From Bacteroidales bacterium UBA4230 (GTDB lineage Bacteria; Bacteroidota; Bacteroidia; Bacteroidales; UBA932), in assembly GCA_002395605.1 (NCBI GenBank), contig DGXO01000007.1, positions 11,316 through 26,350 of the forward strand: a DNA stretch of 15,035 nt. Direction: 5' to 3'. Position numbers and translations under genes: made by a program. Positions 6,980 through 12,151 of the stretch are shown here, in pieces. Position 1 is the stretch's first letter, and every line of letters begins with the position of its first letter. The notes under the pieces were generated by a model. It worked only from the letters and a program-made list of their open reading frames with translations. It did no database searches and was not told the DNA's origin.

Positions 6980-7621
6980 ATGAAAATAGTATTCGCAACA
7001 AACAATCAGCATAAAGTACGTGAGGCCTCCGAAATCCTGGGGCCTGGTTTTGAACTTGTAACCCCTGCAGAACTCGGAATTACGGAAGACATCCCGGAAA
7101 CAGGTAATACATTCAGGGCCAATTCCCAGCAGAAAGCGGACTTCATTTACAAGCACACCGGGCTCAGCTGTTTCGCAGACGACTCCGGCCTGGAGGTTGA
7201 AATCCTTGGCGGCGCCCCCGGCATTGAGACGGCGCGTTACTCCGGGCCTGCACGGGACTCCAAGGCTAACATAGAAAAGCTCCTCAGGGAGATGTCAAGG
7301 CGTGAGGCCGAAGCCTCTCTGGCGCGTTCCCTTGGTCTCAGCACTCCGCACGCAACCCGCAAGGCTCGTTTCCGCACATGCGTAACCCTTATAATAGACG
7401 GTGAGCATCACTTTTTTGACGGCATCATGGAAGGCCGAATAAGCCGCGAGCCCTACGGGAAAGGCGGCTTCGGCTATGACCCTGTGTTTATCCCGGAAGG
7501 GTATGACGTTACGGCGGCTCAGCTCCCGGAAGAGGAGAAAAACGCCATCTCACACCGCGGAAAGGCTATGAGGGCCATGGCGGAGTTCCTGGCAAAAGAT
7601 TCCCGGTCAAGCCGGGAATGA
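6980..7621 (+). CDS. rdgB: XTP/dITP diphosphatase (non-canonical purine NTP pyrophosphatase)
   Basis: 213 residues, HAM1/RdgB family. House-cleaning enzyme that hydrolyses ITP, XTP and their deoxy forms to monophosphates so that they are not incorporated into nucleic acids. Signatures: TNNQHK near the N-terminus (7-12), catalytic/metal segment FADDSGLEV (65-73), GAPGIETARYSG (78-89), GGFGYDP (152-158) and the base-binding SHRGKA (181-186). About 14 extra residues, compared with E. coli RdgB, sit between NIEKLL and RKARFR (about 104-126), in a surface loop region. The last residues KDSRSSRE and the TGA stop are encoded by a small hairpin repeat. The start is 8 nt after TATCTTTG. recO begins 3 nt after the stop, so the two genes form an operon. 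Confidence 0.94.
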   Translation: MKIVFATNNQHKVREASEILGPGFELVTPAELGITEDIPETGNTFRANSQQKADFIYKHTGLSCFADDSGLEVEILGGAPGIETARYSGPARDSKANIEKLLREMSRREAEASLARSLGLSTPHATRKARFRTCVTLIIDGEHHFFDGIMEGRISREPYGKGGFGYDPVFIPEGYDVTAAQLPEEEKNAISHRGKAMRAMAEFLAKDSRSSRE

Positions 7622-7622
7622 C
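7598..7622 (+). repeat. Small hairpin repeat at the rdgB 3' end
   Basis: ATTCCCGG (7599-7606) and CCGGGAAT (7612-7619) form an 8-bp stem with loop TCAAG, followed by GACA. It supplies the last codons and stop of rdgB. The same plan (hairpin then GGRATGACA) is found at 14601-14627; I recall such short dispersed repeats in many bacterial genomes. Confidence 0.6.
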
Positions 7623-7624
7623 AT

Positions 7625-8281
7625 ATGACTGAAGCAGGTACCATAGAGTTTATAGTGCTGGCAACCACCAAGGTTGGGGAAAACGGCCTGGTGCTGCACA
7701 CTTTGTCCCGTGAATTCGGCCGGAGGGGTTTCATCGTGCACCCCGGCAAAAAAGCTTCGGCCGCCCTGTTCCTGCCCCTCAATATCCTTGAGGCTGATGT
7801 TGTGGAGAACCCCAAAAGCGAACTCTGGTCACTGCGCGGGCTGCATGCCCGTGACGCCCTTTCAGGCATCCGCGGGAACCTTCACAAAAACACCATGACA
7901 ATGTTCCTCTCGGAGGTCCTTTTCCGGACTCTCCGTGACGGCGCCGTGGAGGACGGGCTCTATGAATGGTGCATCGGCAGCATCCTCACCCTCAATGCCC
8001 TGGAGGCCGATTTCTCCAACTTTCACATCCGCTTCCTTCTGGAATTCGCCGGGGCGCTTGGATTTCGGCCCACTTTCCAGGACATAGCACCGTTCACTTC
8101 TGAGCACGCGATTGAGATGCGCCAGATGCTCCAGAGCAGTTTCTCCGAGGCCATGCTGGTTCCGCTGTCCGGCTCTGTGCGTAATTCCCTCTGCGAGAGC
8201 GTCCTCCGCTATCTGGAGTACCACACGGACCAGGCCATCCGCATTAAATCCCTCGCCGTCCTCCGGGAACTCTACGGCTAG
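7625..8281 (+). CDS. recO: DNA repair protein RecO
   Basis: 218 residues. RecF-pathway mediator that helps load RecA onto SSB-coated single-stranded DNA. The N-terminal OB fold has the RecO pattern VLATTKVGENGLVLHTLSREFGRR and then FIVHPGKK; the helical C-terminal part includes TMTMFLSEVLFRTLRD, LYEWCIGSI and NFHIRFLLEFAGALGFRP, as in Bacteroidota RecO. It is slightly short for the family, but the end (IRIKSLAVLRELYG) matches the usual C-terminal pattern, so it looks complete. I see no zinc-binding Cys4 cluster. It starts 3 nt after the rdgB stop and is therefore co-transcribed. Its stop TAG abuts repeat element B. Confidence 0.88.
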   Translation: MTEAGTIEFIVLATTKVGENGLVLHTLSREFGRRGFIVHPGKKASAALFLPLNILEADVVENPKSELWSLRGLHARDALSGIRGNLHKNTMTMFLSEVLFRTLRDGAVEDGLYEWCIGSILTLNALEADFSNFHIRFLLEFAGALGFRPTFQDIAPFTSEHAIEMRQMLQSSFSEAMLVPLSGSVRNSLCESVLRYLEYHTDQAIRIKSLAVLRELYG

Positions 8282-8339
8282 TTGCCACGCCTATTGTTCT
8301 CCCCTGGCGGTGCAAGCCAAGGTGCTGGTTCTCAGCTGT

Positions 8340-8385
8340 TTATGCAATAATCTACCAGAATTTTTTCTGGTAGATTATTGCATAA
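8340..8385 (+). terminator. Boundary hairpin, copy B
   Basis: Perfect 21-bp stem (left arm 8340-8360, right arm 8365-8385) with a TTTT loop, 59 nt after the recO stop. It is the most regular of the three copies. No U-tract follows, so a terminator, an RNA-end protecting structure or a DNA cruciform are all possible. Confidence 0.55.
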
Positions 8386-8395
8386 TTGCCTAACA

Positions 8396-8647
8396 ATGAG
8401 CAACTTAACCTCCACCAGCACCACCACAGCCACCGCCACCACCACAGCCACCGCCACCGCCACAGCCACCGTCACCACCAGCACCGCCACCCACCATCCT
8501 CGCATACCGCCGGCCCCGCACTTACGTTATGACGGTTCCCTCTGGTGTAATGCCGTGGTAGTGGAGGCTATATCATTGACACATAGTCCGTTACACGCCT
8601 CTTTGGGATTACTGGTTTTCCCAAACAATCCGGTAAGCGCCTTGTAA
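8396..8647 (+). other. Short open frame conserved in the repeat, copy B (83 codons, doubtful gene)
   Basis: Counterpart of the copy A frame: MSNLTST start, longer Thr/Ala repeat, RIPPAP, then ISLTHSPL and VFPNNPVSAL at the end. It is extended relative to A by whole repeat triplets. There is no domain, RBS or promoter evidence. Confidence 0.2.
8408..8495 (+). repeat. CCACCG/CCACAG microsatellite, copy B
   Basis: About 88 bp of nearly pure ACC/GCC/ACA triplets, mostly in 6-bp units (CCACCG). The length differs strongly from A and C, as expected from slippage. Confidence 0.85.
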
Positions 8648-8719
8648 TCTGCAACTTAAGCTCCACCCGCACGGCATTACGCCAAAACGGGAATAGCAAT
8701 GTTCCAGTGCGGGGCAGAT
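8547..8719 (+). repeat. Inverted-repeat core, copy B
   Basis: GTAATGCCGTG (8547-8557) pairs with CACGGCATTAC (8670-8680); across a 4x4 internal loop TGGAG (8562-8566) pairs with CTCCA (8661-8665). A competing set pairs ATCTGC (8647-8652) with GCAGAT (8714-8719) and CCGCAC (8667-8672) with GTGCGG (8707-8712). This is the same plan as copy A. Confidence 0.75.
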
Positions 8720-8721
8720 GG

Positions 8722-8802
8722 TAACACTTTTTTGGGCGTTTTTGTGTAATCAAAAGCCTTTTGGGCCGCGCGTTACACGGGAATGGCCATTTTTGTGTAA
8801 AC
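8722..8802. repeat. GTGTAA palindromes, copy B
   Basis: GTTACAC (8772-8778) and GTGTAAAC (8795-8802) flank AATGGCCATT. A second, degenerate site lies at about 8722-8750. Confidence 0.55.
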
Positions 8803-8822
8803 AGACGGCCCTTATTGCAGGT

Positions 8823-8866
8823 CAGATGCCAAAATGTCGCAGGTCCGATGCCGAAACGTCGCGAGT
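8823..8866 (-). repeat. Distal 22-bp array, copy B (2 units)
   Basis: Two 22-bp units (8823-8844, 8845-8866), with ACCTGCGACATT on the minus strand. There are fewer units than in A (4) or C (3). Confidence 0.75.
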
Positions 8867-8881
8867 CTGTGTTTTTCGGCC

Positions 8882-8928
8882 GAACTGCGACGCAAATCGG
8901 CTTTTGACGCAAAAAACCGTCGCAGTTC
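8882..8928 (+). repeat. Central hairpin, copy B
   Basis: GAACTGCGACG (8882-8892) and CGTCGCAGTTC (8918-8928), perfect 11-bp stem, 25-nt loop. Confidence 0.8.
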
Positions 8929-8943
8929 AGCCTTTTTTTGCAG

Positions 8944-9031
8944 ACCTGCAACATTCAGGCACGAGACCTGCGACAGTCCGTGGCTGCACCTGCAACATCC
9001 AGGCACGAGACCTGCAACGCCATGTGCCGAA
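8944..9031 (+). repeat. Proximal 22-bp tandem array, copy B (4 units)
   Basis: Units start at 8944, 8966, 8988 and 9010, all beginning ACCTGCRAC. Types alternate as in A and C. The last unit ends 7 nt before TATCTTTG of the next gene. Confidence 0.85.
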
Positions 9032-9038
9032 AAATGAG

Positions 9039-9046
9039 TATCTTTG
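9039..9046 (+). promoter_or_regulatory. -7 box of U32 peptidase gene
   Basis: TATCTTTG, 7 nt before the ATG at 9054, so the mRNA is probably leaderless or nearly so. The -33 region falls inside the last 22-bp repeat unit and shows no TTTG. Confidence 0.65.
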
Positions 9047-9053
9047 CAGCGCT

Positions 9054-10343
9054 ATGGACAGGAAGGAACTGGAAATAATGGCGCCGGCCGGTAATTTCGG
9101 CTGCCTTTTGGCCGCAATCCAGGGCGGAGCGGACTCCGTGTACTTTGGGATCGGCCATCTTAACATGAGGTCGCATTCGGCCAATAACTTCAGCCGCGAG
9201 GATCTACCGGAGATTATGCGCGTGTGCCGTGAATACGGCGTGAAGGCATACATGACGCTGAATATCACCCTATACGGGGAGGATTTGCAGCCGGCTTATG
9301 AGACGCTTGACGCCGCAAAGGCCGCCGGGGTGGACGCTATCATCGCCTCCGACATGGCTTGCATCCTTTATTGCCGAAAGATAGGCCTGGAGGTGCATAT
9401 TTCCACCCAACTGAGCATCTCCAACATAGAGGCGCTGAGGTTCTACGCCCAGTTTGCCGATGTTGTGGTGCTGGCCCGTGAACTGAATCTGGGGCAGGTA
9501 AAGGCCATACATGAAGCCATTGTCAATGAAAACATCTGCGGCCCTTCCGGAAAACCTGTGCGCATTGAGATGTTTGCCCACGGGGCGTTCTGCATGGCTG
9601 TTTCCGGCAAATGCTACATGTCCCTGAGCGCATACGGGGCCAGCGCAAACCGTGGTGCCTGCCTTCAGCCCTGCCGCCGGGGATATCTTCTCACGGACTA
9701 TGAAACCGGCTTTGAGGTAAACGTGGACAACAAATACCTGATGTCCCCCAAGGACCTCTGTACCATAGACTTTCTGGACAAGTTCGTGGAGGCCGGCGTG
9801 AAGGTTTTCAAGATTGAAGGCCGCGCCCGCAGCGCAGACTACGTGAAAACCACGGTAAGTTGCTATAGGGAAGCGGCCAATGCCGTTGCCGACGGCACAT
9901 ATACCCCTGAACTCGGTGCCTCCTACAAAGACCGCCTTGCGACGGTGTTCAACCGCGGCTTCTGGGACGGTTATTACCTTGGTGCCAAGATGGGAGAATG
10001 GAGCGCGGTTTACGGCTCCCAGGCCACCAGGAACAAGATTTACATAGGAAAAGTGACCAATTGGTTCGGCCGAATTGGAGTTGCCGAAATCCAGGTGGAA
10101 ACGCGGGACCTCCCCAAGGGCAGTGACATGCTCATAATTGGCAACACCACCGGCATAATTGAATTCAAGGCCGATGACCTCCGCGTTGATTACGCCCCCG
10201 CAGATGTTGCCCCGCAGGGCTGCCGCTGTTCAGTTGCCGTGCCGCTGGACGGCATGCCCGAAGACCACGTGGACCCGGATCCGGAGAACAGCCGCCTGCA
10301 TCCGCACCGCGGAGACAAGGTGTATATCTGGGTCAATTCTTAA
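9054..10343 (+). CDS. U32-family peptidase-like protein (TrhP/RlhA type)
   Basis: 429 residues. Peptidase U32 family; well-studied members are not simple proteases but take part in RNA hydroxylation (TrhP/YegQ for tRNA U34, RlhA for 23S rRNA), which is the likely kind of role here. Seen: the N-terminal LEIMAPAGNFGCLLAAI and GADSVYFG of the TIM-barrel-like domain, the family signature EMFAHGAFCMAVSGKCYMS (172-190), NRGACLQPCRR (199-209) and KIEGRARSADYV. The four cysteines C180, C187, C203 and C207 are placed as in family members, where they are thought to bind an Fe-S cluster. Length fits TrhP-type proteins. Start ATG 9054 is chosen because TATCTTTG lies 7 nt before it; the frame is open further upstream only through repeat element B. 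The stop overlaps that of the convergent prenyl synthase gene. Confidence 0.88.
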   Translation: MDRKELEIMAPAGNFGCLLAAIQGGADSVYFGIGHLNMRSHSANNFSREDLPEIMRVCREYGVKAYMTLNITLYGEDLQPAYETLDAAKAAGVDAIIASDMACILYCRKIGLEVHISTQLSISNIEALRFYAQFADVVVLARELNLGQVKAIHEAIVNENICGPSGKPVRIEMFAHGAFCMAVSGKCYMSLSAYGASANRGACLQPCRRGYLLTDYETGFEVNVDNKYLMSPKDLCTIDFLDKFVEAGVKVFKIEGRARSADYVKTTVSCYREAANAVADGTYTPELGASYKDRLATVFNRGFWDGYYLGAKMGEWSAVYGSQATRNKIYIGKVTNWFGRIGVAEIQVETRDLPKGSDMLIIGNTTGIIEFKADDLRVDYAPADVAPQGCRCSVAVPLDGMPEDHVDPDPENSRLHPHRGDKVYIWVNS

Positions 10344-11314
10344 AAAGTTCGGCCCACGAGGCTCTGGGCAAAGTCCTTCAGGGTCTGCTGGCCGTCACCT
10401 CCCATACGGGCGTCCGTGCCCTTGAATACGGCCCTGGTGCTAAGGTCTCCAATAGCTTTACGGGCATCTTCGGCCACTCCCACACTGTCGTAGAGGGCCT
10501 TTACGTGGGCAATCTTGGCGGCCTTTTCCTCTTCTGTTACGGCCGGAGCGTTGAGGGCTTCAATGATGCCTTCTGCACCTTTTTCCTGAGCCCTTATGGT
10601 GAGCCAGGACTTCTTGCAGTTGAGGATATCCCCGCCAATAGGCTTGCCGAACACCTTCACGTCTCCGTAGGCGTCAAGGTAGTCGTCGGCCACCTGGAAG
10701 GCAAGGCCAAGGTAATAGCCGTATTCATAGAGGCACTCCTGGCTCCACTCGTCCGCGCCGGCAATTAGGGCTCCCATCTGTGAAGCGCACGCAATGAGAA
10801 CGCCGGTCTTGAGGCCGATCATCTCCATGTACTCTTTCATTGCGACATTGTCCCTGCGCTCGAAATCCATATCCATCTGCTGGCCGTCACATACTTCAGA
10901 GGCCGTTTTTGAGAAAAGCTTGAGGGCTTCAGGGAGCACTTCCCGCGGCGCCTCCGCAATGCGCTTATAGGCATCTATGCACATGACGTCTCCACTCAGG
11001 ATGGCGGTGTCCTCGTTCCACTTTTTCCATACGGTATCGTGGCCGCGCCTGAGCGGGCTGCGGTCCATGATGTCGTCGTGGATGAGCGTAAAGGTGTGAA
11101 AAACCTCCAGACCCGCGGCTGGCTGCAGGATGTGCGGCCCCAGTTCATCGGCAAAAATACCATAAGTGGTAAGGCACAGCCTGGGCCTTATGCGCTTTCC
11201 GCCAATTTCAATCATATACCGCAGGGGGTCGTACAGCCCGGCGGGTTCCTTTTGGAATTCTATGTTGCCGAAAAGGCTCTTCAAGGCCTCGGAGATGGTG
11301 CTTTCAGGTATCAT
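10340..11314 (-). CDS. Polyprenyl (geranylgeranyl-type) diphosphate synthase
   Basis: 324 residues. Trans-prenyltransferase that condenses isopentenyl diphosphate with allylic diphosphates to give precursors for quinones, carotenoids or carrier lipids. GGKRIRPRL (38-46) is the substrate-binding motif; the first Asp-rich motif is DDIMD (80-84, in LIHDDIMDRSPLRRG) and the second is FQVADDYLD (206-214). The first motif is DDxxD, without the two-residue insertion of bacterial FPP synthases. F75, five residues before it, suggests a medium chain (farnesyl to geranylgeranyl), but this is inference. Start ATG 11314 begins MIPESTISEALKSLF; the frame is open upstream only because repeat element C lacks stops. 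TATCTTTA lies 16 nt before the start. The gene converges on, and shares TTAA with, the U32 gene. Confidence 0.92.
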   Translation of the reverse strand: MIPESTISEALKSLFGNIEFQKEPAGLYDPLRYMIEIGGKRIRPRLCLTTYGIFADELGPHILQPAAGLEVFHTFTLIHDDIMDRSPLRRGHDTVWKKWNEDTAILSGDVMCIDAYKRIAEAPREVLPEALKLFSKTASEVCDGQQMDMDFERRDNVAMKEYMEMIGLKTGVLIACASQMGALIAGADEWSQECLYEYGYYLGLAFQVADDYLDAYGDVKVFGKPIGGDILNCKKSWLTIRAQEKGAEGIIEALNAPAVTEEEKAAKIAHVKALYDSVGVAEDARKAIGDLSTRAVFKGTDARMGGDGQQTLKDFAQSLVGRTF

Positions 11315-11330
11315 GGTGCCAAATTTTCCG

Positions 11331-11338
11331 TAAAGATA
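11331..11338 (-). promoter_or_regulatory. Probable -7 box of prenyl synthase gene
   Basis: TATCTTTA on the minus strand, one base off TAnnTTTG. It lies 16 nt before the ATG and 7 nt after the last 22-bp unit of element C, the same position as the box in copy B. Confidence 0.55.
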
Positions 11339-11345
11339 CACATTT

Positions 11346-11477
11346 TTCGGCACATGGTGTCGCAGGTCCCGGGGTGGGGTGTTGCAGGTGCTGTTACGAA
11401 CTGTTGCAGGTCCCGGGCCGGGATGTTGCAGTTGCTGCCACAGACTGTCGCAGGTCTCGTGCCTGGATGTTGCAGGT
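11346..11477 (-). repeat. Proximal 22-bp tandem array, copy C (6 units)
   Basis: Units start at 11346, 11368, 11390, 11412, 11434 and 11456, each exactly 22 bp, beginning ACCTGCRACA on the minus strand (AACTGCAACA in one). Two alternating unit types, as in A. Confidence 0.85.
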
Positions 11478-11492
11478 CTGCAAAAAATGGCT

Positions 11493-11539
11493 GAACCGCG
11501 ACGTTTTTTTGCGTCAAAGGCCGATTTGCGTCGCAGTTC
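11493..11539 (-). repeat. Central hairpin, copy C
   Basis: GAACCGCGACG (11493-11503) with CGTCGCAGTTC (11529-11539), same 25-nt loop. The single change from A and B becomes a G-U wobble when read as minus-strand RNA. Confidence 0.8.
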
Positions 11540-11554
11540 GGCCGAAAAACACAG

Positions 11555-11632
11555 ACTCGCGACGTTTTGGCCCCGGACCTGCGACATTCTGGTATCTAAC
11601 CTGCGTCATATTGACATCTGACCTGCAATAAG
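11555..11632 (+). repeat. Distal 22-bp array, copy C (3 units plus a partial)
   Basis: Units at 11555, 11577 and 11599, with a partial unit from 11621. Core ACCTGCGACATT, inverted relative to the proximal array. Confidence 0.75.
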
Positions 11633-11640
11633 GGCCGTCT

Positions 11641-11720
11641 GTTTACACAAAAATGGCCATTCCCGTGTAACGCGCGGCCCAAAAGGCTTTTGTTTACACA
11701 AAAACGGCCGAAAACGTGTT
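11641..11720. repeat. GTGTAA palindromes, copy C
   Basis: GTTTACAC (11641-11648) with GTGTAAC (11665-11671) around AATGGCCATT, and a second TTTACAC (11693-11699) with GTGTT (11716-11720). Confidence 0.6.
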
Positions 11721-11723
11721 AAC

Positions 11724-11894
11724 ATCTGCCCCGCACTGGCGCATTGCCCCCCGCTCTATCGTAATGCCGTGCGGGTGGAGGGCAAGTGGCAGATTACAAG
11801 GCGCTTGCCGGGTTCTTTGGGAAAACCAGTAATCCAAAAGAAACGCGTAACGGACTATGTGTCAATGATATAACCTCCACTGCCACGGCATTAC
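11724..11894 (-). repeat. Inverted-repeat core, copy C
   Basis: GTAATGCCGTG (11761-11771) pairs with CACGGCATTAC (11884-11894), and ATCTGCC (11724-11730) with the later GGCAGAT. Same plan as A and B; the 21-bp duplication seen downstream of this stem in A and B is absent. Confidence 0.75.
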
Positions 11895-12012
11895 GATAAA
11901 GCGGGGCCAGCGGTATGCGAGGAGGGCGGGTGGCGGTGCAGGTGGTGACGGTGACGGTGACGGTGGCGGTGGCGGTGGCGGTGGCGGTGCTGGTGGAGGT
12001 TAAGTTGCTAAT
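11794..12012 (-). other. Counterpart of the repeat's short open frame, copy C (no ATG)
   Basis: The frame stays open for 72 codons from ISNLTST to VFPKNPASAL, but the initiating ATG of A and B is ATT here. If the frame was ever coding, this copy has lost its start. Confidence 0.15.
11926..12000. repeat. GGTGGC/GGTGAC microsatellite, copy C
   Basis: About 75 bp of 6-bp units GGTGAC (x3) then GGTGGC (x4) with flanking degenerate triplets. Length and unit make-up differ from B and A. Confidence 0.85.
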
Positions 12013-12020
12013 TGTTAGGC

Positions 12021-12070
12021 GTTTATAAAATAATCTACCAGAAATAATTCTGGTAGACTATTACGTAAAC
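12021..12070 (-). terminator. Boundary hairpin, copy C
   Basis: CTACCAGAA (12035-12043) with TTCTGGTAG (12048-12056), loop ATAA, extended by mostly paired A/T-rich arms. It is 81 nt beyond the TolC-family stop. No clear U-tract, so terminator function is uncertain. Confidence 0.45.
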
Positions 12071-12151
12071 AACTGAGAACCAGTATATTGGCTTGCACCG
12101 CCGGGGGAGAAATATAGAGGGGAAACCGGCAGGGGAAACCGGCAGTGGCAA

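Larger units (their letters stand above)
8282..9038 (+). repeat. Complex intergenic repeat element, copy B
   Basis: About 0.76 kb between the recO stop and the -7 box of the U32 peptidase gene, on the plus strand. It is the inverted counterpart of A and C on the map, but in the same orientation relative to the flanking genes. Order: GGCGGTGCAAGCC (8306-8318), boundary hairpin, microsatellite, inverted-repeat core, GTGTAA palindromes, distal array, central hairpin, proximal array ending 7 nt before TATCTTTG. It is the most diverged copy and has the fewest 22-bp units and the longest triplet-repeat tract. It encodes no recognisable protein. Confidence 0.9.
11339..12151 (-). repeat. Complex intergenic repeat element, copy C
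   Basis: About 0.8 kb between the TolC-family stop and the prenyl synthase -7 box, same strand and close in sequence to copy A. All modules are present: GGCGGTGCAAGCC (12090-12102), boundary hairpin, long microsatellite, inverted-repeat core, GTGTAA palindromes, distal array, central hairpin, six-unit proximal array. Next to the TolC stop is an extra 13-bp tandem duplication GGGGAAACCGGCA (12119-12131, 12132-12144). No protein-like gene is present. Confidence 0.9.

Noticed and set aside
8386..8400. GCCTAAC / GTTAGGC resembling integron attC core sites near the boundary hairpin
   Set aside because: Only one core site is found per element, with no matching partner at attC spacing and no integrase nearby.
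11315..11587. N-terminal extension of the prenyl synthase (and likewise of the porin and U32 proteins) into the repeat element
   Set aside because: The extension is translated 22-bp repeat, the family start motifs match the shorter forms, and TATCTTT boxes lie just before the shorter starts.
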